Of a DNA stretch of 64,000 nt, positions 1-12,246 are shown piece by piece. Origin of the DNA: Dermatemys mawii (taxonomy: Eukaryota; Chordata; Testudines; Dermatemydidae); assembly GCA_007922305.1 (NCBI GenBank), contig ML677366.1, positions 13,420,910 through 13,484,909 of the forward strand, written 5' to 3'. The notes below the pieces were generated by a model. The model saw only the letters and a list, made by a program, of their open reading frames with translations, was not told where the DNA came from and ran no database searches. A program made the position numbers and the translations under genes. Position 1 is the stretch's first letter. The number at the start of each line of letters is the position of its first letter.

Positions 1-335
1 TAGGGGCAGGGTCTCAGGTTCTGCCTAGCAAGGAAACCATTTTAATGAGCTAGAAATGCAGAATTTAGATTTATTAAATTTGTATTATGGTATGACCTGG
101 TAATCCTAGTCAGAATCCCATTCTTTTAGTTTAATGCTGTTCAGACATGCATTAAAATCTGAAGTGTATATACTGTGAGAAATATGCATGATTAGTTAGG
201 CAGAACTAAGTTCAAAGTATTAAAGTGAACTGATTTGGGGGAGGAAAATAGGCACCTAAGAACTTTCCAGGTTACAGTACTTAGTGAGTTTCTCTGGGAG
301 TTTGGCATCTCACTACCTTTTGTGCCCTTGCAAAG

Positions 336-338
<3 letters not shown>

Positions 339-383
<45 letters not shown>
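339..383. repeat. (TG)n microsatellite, about 22 units
   Basis: Uninterrupted TG dinucleotides following CAAAGTTT and ending in a G run. The frames through it on both strands are simple-sequence artefacts. Confidence 0.97.
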
Positions 384-384
<1 letters not shown>

Positions 385-2997
385 GGGGGGAGAATGAGAA
401 GGGTGCGGAGAGTGACATTTTCTAGAAACCTAAAGCTCAACGGATGGAGCTCTCGACTGATTTTAAGGCTTTACATATCTTGCATTCTTGGTCAGTCCTC
501 ACTGGAAGCTGAGAATTGCATGTGCCAGAAGCATTCTGTGTACTGTTTTAAACTAGCTGACTATGTGTTGGGGCTTCTTTAAAATGGTCCTTGTACTTCT
601 GCTCCTTTCAGTTTTGAAATGATGTTGCGTTGTATTTAGCTTTGATTTTGTGAATGTAAAACTTAAAATTAAAGAGTTCCCCTGGACTCGTGCTACTAGT
701 TTTCATTGGCTGCAAACACGCTTTGTGTGAAGGCCTTTGCTGGATTCTTAGGCATGGTGTCAGAAAATGCAGTTCTCTGAGCACTGTTTCTGCGTGTACA
801 TGACCTGCAAGTGCTGGGAGATGGCACAGGTAACCCCATGCGGCTTCACAGGGCGATACTGTTCCCTCTGATGTTGACTGTGTAGGTAGTTTTCTCTAAG
901 TGTATTTTATAATATTTGAGGCTGGCCTGTTTGCCTAGTGCTTTTGGACTTTGTCTTTTGTTTATTTTGCAGAGAAAGCTGTGGTGAGTGCTCAGCCCTG
1001 GGTAGGATGAAGTGTATCTTATCACTTCTGCAGCTAACCAAAGAGCATCCGTGATGTGTCCTGCTTTCTGTCATCTTGGCTGAAAACAGTTCTGATGACA
1101 GTGTAGAGAAGGGAATCCTCAGGCTCCCTACCAGGAGAAGGGCTCAATATGGACAGTATGAGTTTGTTTTTTAGAAAATCCTGTGAGGGAACCTAACAGG
1201 ACTCCTGGATAGTTACACTGGTCCTGTTTAATAGGCCTAAAAGATCAGATTATAACTTCTGTGTTGCTTCATGTAGCTATGACTTGATGCCAGCAGCATC
1301 CCGCCCAGGGCTTTAATGAAGAAGCACTGAAGAGACTGACTATGCAGTATTGGAGTGCTGTTGTAAGAGGCTCTGAGATGTGTGTATTTCCCTTGTGCTT
1401 AGTGTAACTCTCGCTCCAGTAGATAGATGTTTGGTAAATAACTTGCTACACAGTACTGCACACCTGTTGGAGGAGAGGTTAGTCAGTATTTTTTCCACAT
1501 ACCTTATTGTGAGACCTATAAGGTTTCCTGCGTTTTTTTTAATTTGTTTTCTGTTTAGGCAAGTTATCTACCATAAACTTGTGAAGTATCCATGTTGCAG
1601 TTACCCTACAAAATAAGGACAAATATTGGTTGGTTCTTTGGGGTTCCAGCGCATAAGGGATTCTCTACTTACTTCAGTGTTGCCAATTAAATGGGGGCAG
1701 GGTCTTTGGTTTGGCTTTAATCTGATGAATCAAACAGCCTGCTATTATCTTGAAGCAGAATAACAGACTCGTATCTTTTGATCCATGCATAAAAGAATTC
1801 AGCAACGTCTCCACTATAACACATCACTTGTACCCCATAGATCTTGTTTCCAAACCTAATCATAGTTTTAGATAAGATAGCTCTCCATAGTTTGAGTTCT
1901 GGTCAGGCGGATGTTTCCTAATGCAGCAAAATGTATTATGATGGTTCTATACCTCGCCGTGATAAAGGTTACTCTTAAGTAAGAATGAATGTATTTCTGA
2001 ATGCAGTCTCCTTATATGCACTAGCTTGGTTTGCCTGGTTCCCTGCAATTTCATAAACATGTTTGTATTTTGAGTTGTGGGAGCAAACAGGGAAGGCTGG
2101 GAATGTGCTTGAGTACATGCGAGTTTCTTTGCTTTGTAAGATAAAGAGTCAGTTGGATGCATCTTATCAAGGCAGTAGCACAGCCCTAATGGTTCTGTAT
2201 CAGTGGACATCTGACCTGCACACCCTGTGGTTAAATGTACTGAAACTGCCATTTTCTTTTTGACAAGCAGGAATCTGCAAGGCTCCTTTGTGGAAAGTTA
2301 ATTGGAGCAGCAGTTAATATTATAGAGAATCTGTCAAATGGGTTGTGAAAACTCCAGATTTGGAACAAGGAGGACAAAATGCAAGAGCTGCCTGTGATGT
2401 GTTCTATCTAAAATGGTTCCGTTGGAGACATGCTGCTAAGAAGAATCAAAGCAATTTCTTTTGGGAAAAGGGAAGAAAGATTCAAGAGGCTCTGGCTACA
2501 AACTAGACTTTAAAGGATCTCTATTAGCAGGGCCAAAAACGATTCCCTGCTTACAGAATTATCCAAGCAAAGTTTTCAAAAGTAAATTTGCTTAAAACGC
2601 TAAAGTGTATGGGCAGGTCTCTTCAAAGTGCTCAGCTCCAAGGGTGGGTCTTTGGGATGCTCGCTGCTTTCCATAAAATCAGATGACTAACTGAACACTC
2701 CTGTCCATCTGCCCCTATCTAGGTGGTGCCTTGTGCAATGTAAACACTTTCCCATAACCTTACAGCATCTCTACACTTGAAATATCTGGCTTGTGTGCTA
2801 TGTAATGAAGAATTCAAAATTCACCAAAGGCGCTAGCCAAGAAGTTTTTGTCGGAATATGATATGAGCCAGATCCTCTGTTCTGAAGGTTGACTAACCAA
2901 ATCCCTCCCTTACGTCCTAATTTTGACACAAGCTATGAATGGTCTTTCAATACTGAACTGTGCGCTGCAACTTTGATTTGTTCAGTTTGCCCCTGTA

Positions 2998-3150
2998 GGG
3001 CTTGTCCGCACAAGCAGTTAGGTGGGGGTGCAAGCTGGGATTTGAATCTATCCCGTACTAGCCTTCTTCCACTGTCTGTCTGTGGGGACCCTGCTGATGC
3101 ACATTAACAATTGGTTAATGTGCTTTGAGAAGTCTCATTTCCAAGGGAAT
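2998..3150. mobile_element. DNA-transposon-like fragment
   Basis: It begins AGGGCTTGTCCGCACAAG and carries the phrase GTGGGGACCCTGCTG, both typical in my memory of a short reptile DNA element whose ends read AGGGCTTGTCTACAC. It is degenerate, and no target duplication was found. Confidence 0.4.
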
Positions 3151-4094
3151 TAGATTATCTTCACAGGTGCTAAATAAGGAGACCTTACGTGCAGGGTCTG
3201 TCTCAGAACATGTTTCTTAGGATTCCTGCCAAGTGATCAGAAGTTCCTTAGGGTCTTCTTTCAGCTTTTGGCAGGTGCCCTTTTTGTGGAATCATTAATT
3301 GACTTGAATCTCTGAGGAAAAGGCAGAACAAGAAGTTCTTTTTTGTACTGATCGTGGTTACAAACGTTTTATGTAATTGCATAAAATTTGAAATAGCAGT
3401 TTGATAGCGTGCCATCCACATGTTACTGAGCCTGCAAGAAACAGATGTATAGGTTTATTCTTCTTGCATTTTATGCAATTCTTCGTACGGCTTGCTATGG
3501 TAACCTGTCAGTAAGAGCGGAGTTTGTCCCTTGTGGAAATTCCAGGTATTTTTATGCAGAAGATACCATTTAATGCATTACCAACCTCCACCCTCACCCC
3601 CCAAAACCAGATCTACTTCTGACACATTAATTCTATATGCCTGAGCATGCCTGAATATAAGCAAACAGGTTTTTAAAAACTAGTATTCCTGCTATAACCT
3701 CCAGTATTTAGTGCACTGTATTTAGTGCAGAGTGCGCATTGACCTTCACTTTGTTTTACTCTCATGCCATGTTTTCAAAAACTCTTCTGCTTCAGCAGAG
3801 AAACTGTGGGGAGGCCTGTTGACTTCTGCCTGTTTCTTTCTCACTGACTTCTGCTACTTTTTGCATGGCTTATCCTCGTCTAAATTGTCTCAAAGACGTC
3901 TCTCCTGTATTTGGTTTTTGTGGACTTATTTCTTAATAGAAACCCCTAGCGCTTACAGTGCCTCCCTCTGACCTGTGTACAGCAGTATGTCACACTTAGA
4001 TGGAGGCACTTAGACAATCTAAGTGCTGTGCTAGCATCACATTGGACTTTGTGGAAACACGATCAGGACGACACAACTCTGTTCACATAATTCC

Positions 4095-4320
4095 TAGACT
4101 ATTTTGAAGTCTAGAAGGGACCTTATTTTCTGTTATGACCATAAAGTCCAATCTCTTGCATAATACATACCATAGAATTTCACTCAGTAACTACCATATC
4201 AAGCCCATAACTGCTGGATGAGCTACAGCACATCTTTTAGAAAGATATCTAGTCTGTTTGAAGACCATCACAGTCGTTTGATATGTGGCTCCCCGCAACC
4301 TTGTTTTAATGGAAATGTGG
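4095..4320 (-). mobile_element. Old CR1 LINE fragment
   Basis: The plus strand reads TAGAAGGGACC, then AGTCCAATCTCTTGCATAAT and CATAGAATTTC. This is the reverse of the CR1 3' region common in reptiles and birds. It is diverged and shows no open reading frame. An A run follows at about 4332-4342. Confidence 0.6.
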
Positions 4321-5900
4321 TTTAAAGCATTAAAAAAAAAAATACCACCTTAAACTTCGCTGGACTTATTTTCATCCCTCTTGTTTCTTACAGTAGATTT
4401 CGTTCTAGTGACATCTTATGCCTTCTAACATGCCAACTTGTCAATAGTTGGTCCAAAGTGCACAGAAGTTCCTTTGAGAGGGGAGGAAGCACCCAAATTG
4501 AAGAGCTTTCCTATATAAACAACTAAATATCATTGATTGAACCTAGTGCAGGATAGCCTGGCTGATGGAATGTTCTCTAAAATAATACATGTGGAGCTGC
4601 TGAGTGGGTCATGGAGGGTGGAAGGCAGGGCTATGATTATCTTCTCCAGAAGCTTGTATTCCAAATTAGTGTATTATGTCAATAGGGGATCGGAGGAGCC
4701 AATAATGAAGCATAAGTGACTGGCCTCTGAAGCTATATCCTTTTCACTTGCTTTAGTGCAATGTCATGACATACCAGATTTTGCCAGGAGAGTGTTGGCA
4801 CACGTGTATACTAGTGTTAATAAAATGGGCATGTCTGAACCTCCTGATTGCTGTCTCAATCTTGCTGAAGAGTGATATGCTGTAAGTTGTGATACAATGT
4901 GTGGAAGCCAAACAGAGTTTGTAAATGAGCTTCTGTCTGTTAAAGTAAGAGTTCTCTTGGCTCAGCCTGTGTGAAAGCAATGGAAATGATTGTCAGTTTG
5001 ACCACGTCACAATTCTACAGTGCTGATGCTGTACAGTTGACAGAAAGCTGAGAAGAGGCTTGGTAGACCCTTGCAATGGCATGAAATCCTGGGAGATGTT
5101 TGATCCCTTCACAGTATCACATCTCAAATGTCCAGTCTTCTCAAGTGCAAGGCTGACTTGTATTAGAAAAGTGCTTCTCACTTCCAGCATGTATAAATTT
5201 GCAGGATGCTGCAATGGAAGTGGGATCTGTGTTTTTTGCAGTGAAAATACTTAAGTTGTGCAGTTCAAGAGTTGCTACGCAGCGCAGATCAACTAGAGTA
5301 ATCTGTGTTTGAAAAAAAGACTTCCATGAAGCAGATGTATCAAGGTACACTGTGTCACCATGACTTTCATATACAAGTTAATTACCGTTATCTTTTTGCC
5401 TGACAGACATTCTTGTCTGCAGTGGGACCGCTACACATTAATTTGTGTTCTTTCTGTTAGGCTGCATATCTCTCTACTGGAAGTGGTAATGTGATCTTTT
5501 TGGTTTTATTTTAAGGTAATTCTACTAGAACATCAGTCTGAACAGTAAAACTTGGATCCTTTGAGGACTGTCTGAATACTTCTAGCTCTGAAGAACAAGC
5601 AACACTGGTAAATATTTCTCTCATTTACTTGGGTGAATTAATATTTGGCATGGGGAGAGAAGGCCTAAGGAAAAATTGCCTACTTAGCTCTGGCTCTGCT
5701 TAAATGGATTGCTTTACCAGAACGTTAGCTAGCTGATATCAAGGTCCCTTCGTGGTTCTGAATTTCTATGATTTCTACATAGAGGCTGACTGTTGCATGT
5801 CTGCTTCTGAAGCAGAGGCTAGGCCAAAGGTGCAGACTCTCGTAGTTCGAAGAGTGTGTGATCCTTGTGTTTCTTTGCATAATCTTGACTCTAAGAAGTA

Positions 5901-5940
5901 GGGCTCTGGGTTTTTGTTTAGGGCTCTGGGTTTTTGTGTA
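5901..5940 (+). repeat. 20-bp tandem duplication
   Basis: Two adjacent copies of a 20-bp unit starting GGGCTCTGGGTTTTTG differ only near the end (TTTA versus TGTA). They lie directly beside the hAT remnant that follows. Confidence 0.9.
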
Positions 5941-5941
5941 G

Positions 5942-6112
5942 CGACGGCCAGCACCATGCCGCTTCCCGCAGCCCCCATTGGATCGGGACGGCGAACTGCG
6001 ACCAGTGGGAGCTGCGATTGGCGAACCGGCAAGTAAACAAACCAGCGGGGCCCGTTAAGGGTGCTTACCCTGTGGTGCTGCGTGCCAAGGTTGCCAATCC
6101 CTGGACTAGTCC
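5942..6112 (+). mobile_element. Truncated hAT-type element (one end)
   Basis: It contains CGCAGCCCCCATTGG, GGAGCTGCGATTGG, AAGTAAACAAACC and ends GCGTGCCAAGGTTGCCAATCCC. I recognise this as the 3' half of a hAT MITE widespread in reptile genomes, whose end reads GGTTGCCGACCCCTG. The other half is missing. Confidence 0.65.
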
Positions 6113-6119
6113 CTCCTGT

Positions 6120-6485
6120 TCCTTTTTCCAGATGGGCGCTGTCCTCATTCAGGGGATTTTTTTTAGTCTATCAAATTCCCCTCCACTATGGCCTACCTGT
6201 TTAACTTCCCCCTTCTCAGACTCATTAGCCCCTTCCAGGCTGATGTGGAGTGGTATGATGGTTTTAGGGATTTTGTGTGGAACCATGGCTTGTCCTACTA
6301 TGAGGAGAAGTTAGGCATGTTTTGGCTTCTCGTCTCTTTCCAAAGCGTGGCACCACCCCCACCTTCCGTTGTGTTGGGCATTCTTTGGAGACATTGCTAG
6401 TGGTTTTGGGATCTTGGCGGTGCTTGATGCTTAAACGACCCATATTACTGAAATCATAATGCAACACTGAATATGAATAAATTTC
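6120..6485 (+). pseudogene. Unrecognised degenerate reading frame, possible retrocopy
   Basis: The frame from ATG at 6188 gives MAYLFNFPLLRLISPFQADV and then EWYDGFRDFVWNHGLSYYEE, which has protein-like composition. After about residue 45 the likely continuation shifts frame and would read WAFFGDIASGFGILAVLDA before TAA at 6431-6433. An AATAAA lies near 6477. The intronless character, the frame shift and the hexamer would suit a processed pseudogene, but there is no poly(A) tail and I do not recognise the parent. It sits between a hAT remnant and a complete hAT element, so it may instead be transposon-derived. Confidence 0.3.
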
Positions 6486-6541
6486 CCTCCCTAACTGATC
6501 CCCCTGTCTGTACCAAAGCTATTTGAGGTGACCCTTTAGAG

Positions 6542-7130
6542 CAGGGGTGGGCAAACTTTTTGGCCCGAGCGCCACATCGGGGTTCAAAATTGTATGGAGG
6601 GCCATGTAGGGAAGGCTGTGTCTACCCAAACAGCCTGCCCCTGCCCCCTATCCAACCCCCTCTGACTTCCTGACTCCCCTCAGAATCCCCCACCCATTCA
6701 ACCCCTCCCGCTCCTTGTCCCCTGAATATCCCCTCCAGAGACCTCCATCCCAACCCCCCCCAAGACTCCACCCACCATCTAAGCCTCCTGCTTCTTGTCC
6801 CCTGACTCCCACGTTCCATCCAACTCCCCTGGTCCCCATCCTCTGACTGCCCCCACAGAACCTCCGCTCCATCCAACTGCCCCCTGATCACCCCCTGGGA
6901 CTCCCTGCCCCCTTATCCAACCCTCTGGCCCCCTTACCATGCTGTTCACAGCAGCGGCCAGAGCCAGACACGCTGCTATGCAGCCACACACCCACAGAGC
7001 GCTGCCCGTGCAGCAGCGTGGCTGCAGAGGAACAGCGGAGGAGGGGGAGCCTCTCCTGCGAGTTCAGGGGCCAGGCAGGATGGGCCCACGGGCTGGATGT
7101 GGCCCGCGTGCCATAGTTTGCCCACCCCTT
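6542..7130. mobile_element. Complete non-autonomous hAT element with 8-bp target duplication
   Basis: The left end is CAGGGGTGGGCAAAC and the right end is GTTTGCCCACCCCTT, inverted except for the outermost base. The 8-bp duplication CTTTAGAG is perfect at 6534-6541 and 7131-7138. The interior is very C-rich on the plus strand and has no transposase. Several open frames inside are low-complexity artefacts. It ends 191 bp before the first ABHD2 coding exon. Confidence 0.92.
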
Positions 7131-7328
7131 CTTTAGAGTCTTAGAATTGAAGGCAACTCCAGATGTGGCTTGTTTTGAGTGGACCCTGTCATGGGAGTAT
7201 TTATTTGTGCAGTGAAGCGTTCCTTATAGCAGTGGAATTCTGTATTTCATACTGCAGCTTGACTTGCTGTGTGTATTTGTCAATATGTTGCAAAAAGGTT
7301 AAAGTTGTTCTTTGTCTCTAGATTTAAA

Positions 7329-7522
7329 ATGAATGCAATGCTGGAAACCCCCGAGCTGCCAGCTGTGTTCGATGGGGTGAAGCTGGCTGCAGTCGCTGCT
7401 GTTCTCTATGTCATCGTTCGCTGCCTGAATCTAAAGAGCCCAACTGCCCCTCCTGATCTCATTTACCAGGACACTGCTCTGTCACGCTTCCTGCTCAAAT
7501 CTTGCCCGCTTCTGACCAAAGA
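7329..7522 (+). CDS. ABHD2: ABHD2 coding exon 1 (residues 1-65)
   Basis: The acceptor AG at 7320-7321, after a pyrimidine-rich run, opens the exon at 7322, leaving seven untranslated bases before ATG at 7329. The 5'UTR is therefore split by an intron. The translation begins MNAMLETPELPAVFDG, as in other vertebrates. An upstream in-frame Met at 7269 is ignored because it lies in the intron. Residues about 10-30 are hydrophobic (VKLAAVAAVLYVIV) and form the signal-anchor membrane segment. The exon ends with GA of the Glu65 codon, and the donor GTGAGT starts at 7523 (phase 2). Confidence 0.96.
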
Positions 7523-7745
7523 GTGAGTGATAAATACAGCCTTATAACTAATGAACTGTTTTATGCAGTGAAGAGAAGGTGAGCTTAGCTATTGTCACCC
7601 CACAAGAACACCATAAAGCTAGGTATAAATAGATGACAGGGTATTCTTATGAGATGCAGAACTAAGGCGGGAACCTACTTTTGTTGGCCTAAAAAAAGCC
7701 CCTCCAAATGATTGTTACAGTACTGCCCAGGATCCAGGCCTCATT

Positions 7746-8031
7746 GGGCATGTCTGGGAGCAAACCCCTCAGCTCGGGCAGACACGCTTGTGCTTGTATT
7801 GCTTGAGATTGGCCCAGCTATTTTTAGTGTGCTATGTAGCAGCACTGGTGGAGGCTAAAGGTAGCCGTCCAAGCTTAAGCCCACTCTGTTACCTGGTCCA
7901 AACTCAGATAGGTAGCCTGAGCGGCCGCAGTGACCACACAGTTCTTTTTAGCATATTAGTGTGAGCGCCACTAACACAAGTCTTTCTGCCAGACTGTGAG
8001 ACTCACTCCCAGCTGCAGTATAGACATACCC
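7746..8031. mobile_element. MITE-like DNA element
   Basis: The left end GGGCATGTCTGGGAGC and right end GCTGCAGTATAGACATACCC are partly inverted. The interior phrases CTATTTTTAGTGTGCTA and CTCCCAGCTGCAG are typical of a reptile MITE. Target duplication is not clear. Confidence 0.55.
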
Positions 8032-8809
8032 ACTGCATTGTGTGCTGTGCAAATGCATGGAAAAGCAGTCCCTGACCCTGACCCTGTCAGTACCTTGGCT
8101 AACTTCACTGTGATGTATTCCCCACTATGGAAGAGTAGGGCCCAGCCCAACATAATTCCTCCTGTGGGAGGTATAGGGAATATCTATTGTAACTTCCTAC
8201 GCTCCAGTGAGTCACAGACCATTTTGACGCTTCTAGAACTTGCGGTATAAGAGCTCTTCAGTCCATTTGTTAGAGTGCCTGCAGCTGTCATTTCAAGATG
8301 AGTGAAACAATCAAAATGTTGAGCAAAGCAGATCTCTTTCATAGCAGTCTAATAAATAAGAAAGCAGTGGCATGCTTGTTCTTGCCAGCTCTTTGAGAGG
8401 GAGGCTTGTAAAACTAGCATCTGTTAGTTAACTACAGGAGTGACCCTTTAAGATATCAAGGCAAAACTTTACCTATTCTGCTGTCTGCAAAGTCGACGTA
8501 ACTTTTAACAAGAGAGAAGTAAAATCAGATGCTTACTACTGGCCTTTTACATTGACGAAGAATCTAAATTAACTTGTGTGTGAGGCTTTGGAAAGAAATG
8601 GACTTCAGTTGAAAGCTTCTTAAATGGTTATACAAACGGAGGTCCTTATTCTGAAACACTGTATTGATTGACTGATTCAGTCTGCGACAGAAATTCAGGG
8701 ATTACTGAATTAACCTGAACTATTATTTGAGTATAAAAAGATTCTAATTGCTTCTATGATAGCAGGAACACTGTTTGAGGTTTTTAGATCCTATTGGAAT
8801 ACAATCAAG

Positions 8810-9060
8810 ATTGGGGTCTCATTGTCCTAGGTGCCATGCAAACACAATGGAACACAGCCTGAGTCCTAAAAGCTTACAGTCTAAAGAGACAGAATAAAGG
8901 ATGGAAGGAAGAAAGTATTGTATCCATTTTACAGATTGGGAACTGAGACTCCAACTAAATGACTTCCAAAATTCATACACTAATGCTGTGGCAGAACTGA
9001 GAATTAAATCTGTCTCCTGTATCCCAATCCAGCACTGCAGCCCAAGACCATCTGCTCCCA
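8810..9060 (-). repeat. Ancient MIR/L3-type repeat
   Basis: The plus strand reads CATTTTACAGATTGGGAACTGAGACTCC and then GGCAGAACTGAGAATTAAATC. These are reverse-complement MIR core phrases, here strongly diverged. Confidence 0.6.
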
Positions 9061-9858
9061 GATTTGCAAGAAATATTTATCGGGGCGCAGTGGATTGGTC
9101 AAGTACAGGATGTTAACAAACACTCTCTGGGATTAGAGGTTCTACTCCAGTGACTGCTCACGTACACAGGATTATGCTGATCAGCAGTTCTGCAGGCACA
9201 TGACTTGTGACTTGGGGCCTTCAGTGCTCCAGAGGAAGGTGAAGTCCAGGTGGATATACTCAATGCAGGCTGTTGCAAGAGGCACTGGTCTTCTCCATCT
9301 ATCTCTGAATTTCATCTTTGTTAAAGTCTAGATCCTTCCTTTTCTAAGACACTTCTAGAATATAAACATTAAAAGCACGGCTAATGCAACACTTAAAGGT
9401 TGTGATTCTGTTGTGCAATATCAGGGGGGGAAATACAGACATAAATTCTCCACAGAGTCTTAACATGACAGTAACAGCCTGTGCAATATTGCACTGTTTC
9501 CTGTCCACGTTCTCACGGAACCCACAGTCTCAAAACTCTGATCTGAGTGGGACTCTCTTCAGTACGTAACTCTTGTCCAAAAGGAGGAACTCTCTCTTTG
9601 GGAGGGGTAGTGTGGTTCTCTGACATCTTTAATTTTAAGAATGAAATACATAGAGACAAGGATTTATTTAACTTCCATTTCCAGAGACTTACAGGAAACA
9701 AATATTTAAATCTCTGTAAGTGTGCATGCAAATCATTCACAAGAGTAATTAACCAACACTACGTGGAAATTACTCGTGCTCATACTCCATTGTAGTATCT
9801 TGCAAGGCTTGATTAAATACTAACTGTTTTAGAGTGTAAGGAAAGCTGATTATGTAAC

Positions 9859-9884
9859 TTTTTTCTTTCTTTCTTTCTTTCTTC
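9859..9884. repeat. (TTTC)n microsatellite
   Basis: About six TTTC units in a pyrimidine tract. Confidence 0.9.
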
Positions 9885-12246
9885 AAATACGAATGCAAAG
9901 CAAGTGCCACAATTTCTCCACCTTTGTGTTTGTACTCAGCTTTCTGTTAAATCCTCCACTGGTGCAGCTATTTCTCTATAGTAGTGAACTGAAGATCACC
10001 CTCTGGCTTTCTGACAGCTGTAACTTCAAATTCAGTGTACTTGTTGGAAAAGTAGTGTCCTGTTAACAGGTATTATTAAAGTGAGTGAGCGACTGGCAGT
10101 AGGGAGCTTTCAGGAAAGGGAACGGACGTGGGTAGAAATGAGAGAATAACTTCGATGCTGTCTTGTAAAACTGTAGGAAATGCCTGAAATGATTTCTAAG
10201 GGTTTGGTTTAGTCCCAGCTTCACAGCCTTCTGCTGCACTTACACTTCCAAAATCTTTAGTTACACTCATCAACAGAAAGCATCTGTATACTTTGTATAT
10301 GAAGCTACTGAATCTGATTTTAAAAACTTGGCTGTGGCTAGTCCAGCTCTGATGAAAATCTGAGTCCAGAGTGTCTTCATCAGACATGCCACTCATGTTC
10401 AGTGCCTTACTAAGTGTAATCCTGTAGTGTGTTCCTCTTTGAGTCTGTTTTTTTCTTGACACTCTTATTCCATGAACCACAAACTGGGACATAAACTTAG
10501 TACCTTCCTCCAGTAGTCCACTGGTATTAAGTGAATTAGTGAGGAGCTTTAGATAGTATAGTTGCCTGAACCTGTTGCCAGCTGGATACCTGAGACTGGT
10601 AGATGTCAGTGATGCTTGTAACAGGATCCCCACATAACAGTGAGCTGCTCTCCACTAATCTCTTGTGGACTCTTTTCAGACCCAGACAATGGAAAGGAAT
10701 TAGATCTGGTGCATTGTTAAAATCCCCATCTGCCCTCCTATCCACCATTCCACTGTTTTCATTGTCTGGCTCTGTCTTGTTCATCAAATGGAAATACCTT
10801 TATAACCAGTATTGTAGCAGCAACAGTCATAATTTAAGCAGCAATGTTTCTTGCTTTGAGGCGCCTGTATCCTGATCAGTGACTGTCAGTCCCTCCAGTG
10901 CTCTCCAATGACCAAAATTTACACTTGTCTTTTGTCACCAGCTTCCAGATAAGTTCAGTTCAGTTTAGTTAGCAACCTGCTGTCCCTCTTGTTCCTTTAT
11001 AACTATAGCATTGTTTTGTTGGCTGAGTCTCACCTAAACAAGCACATCTTATGTTCATTTTCTGGGCTATGCTTTTTGGTACTGTGGGTTTTCTTGCTGT
11101 GTCTGTGTGTATCCATTCTCTGGTTTCTTGGGAGTGAGACTGATGACCACAGATCTGTTTCCTTCCCAGACCTCCCTTCTGCCCCCCAAGACTTCTCATC
11201 AAGGATTTAAAACTGCAAACATGTTTCATTTTGCCAGGCTTAGGCAAATGACTCTGTAAAAAGCCTTTTAATACATGCTGAAAGCACACCCAGGAATGCA
11301 GCCTAGGTTTTTGGGGTTTTTTTACCCTTTTATCCTTTGCCTGTGGAGTAATTTTATATCCTAGTCTTGCTGCCTGGCACCAGAATACTATTTCATACTG
11401 TCATGCTTTGTCTTTTGGCTGCTTCCTCCTCTTGAAAGGAGCAAATATCAAGTTGTCTTATGCTCTTCTCCTCCCTCCGTTCTCCAACACCGGTCAAAGA
11501 AAAGACAGCAAACACTTAACTGCTTGTGTTAGGTAAAACACTGATAAATTAATTGAAAGAGAAGTTATGATTTGTCAGCCTCAGGGACATGTGAACTAAT
11601 CTGATGGGAAAGCAGGACGCTAATAAATAATGCACTGTGGATTTTTGAGAGATTGGAGCACAGGCCTTTTCTCTCCACTCCCCTCTCCCTTGGTCATCTA
11701 GCACTGACTTTCTAGTCTTCCCTGTGGGTGGTACCATACTTTCATTCAGCAGCTTGTGTTCTCCAGAAGTCTACCATGATACCCCACTTCATGGATTTGG
11801 CTAGGAACACTTCTCCCTTGCCTCTAATGCTAAAGCTTTGGGGGATATAGTTTATGAAATACACTGTGTTTATATAAAACTGTATTTAAAAACCAAAAAA
11901 CTGAGGATGCTGCATAGCTGAGGAAACCCCTTTTGCAATGCAAGTGCTTCCTGTCTCTGTAGACAGCCTTCTCAGACTAGATTTCTGGTGTCTGCAGTGG
12001 CTTTTTTCACAGGAAGGCTAATATAAGGCTGAAGGTCCCCAAATAGCTTTTAGTTTGGCTGTTCTATCCAATAGCTAAGACTCCAAGTAGGCAACAGGCC
12101 AGCTGAGCTGATGCAGAAAATCTGCTGCTAAATATTTAAGGGTTCTTAAACCAAAAGGCTTCAGAGAAGACTTTTTGAATCATTCTAGGGAGGTTGACTC
12201 ATCTGTAAGTTTCTCCTCTACCTAGGTAGTGAATAGGAAGCAAGCT

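Larger units (their letters stand above)
1..7321. other. Upstream or 5' intronic DNA of ABHD2
   Basis: No coding exon is supported here. The stretch holds a (TG) microsatellite, a DNA-element fragment near 3000, an old CR1 copy near 4100-4320, a 20-bp tandem duplication, a hAT remnant, an unexplained reading frame at 6120-6485 and a complete hAT element at 6542-7130. Because the first coding exon begins with a splice acceptor, at least part of this stretch is probably an intron between a non-coding exon and the ATG exon. I could not identify that exon or a promoter. Confidence 0.6.

Noticed and set aside
235..582. Open frames through the TG tract
   Set aside because: They exist only because a dinucleotide repeat lacks stop codons (valine-cysteine or histidine-threonine runs).
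4750..5350. Several overlapping 60-75 codon frames on both strands
   Set aside because: Random-length frames with no domain, no conserved motif and no exon-like junctions.
6622..7136. Glycine-rich and alanine/arginine-rich open frames
   Set aside because: They are inside the C-rich body of the hAT element and are low-complexity translations of non-coding DNA.
8084..8099. CCTGACCCTGACCCTG as a telomere-like or minisatellite repeat
   Set aside because: Only two to three units of a 6-bp phrase; too short to mean anything.
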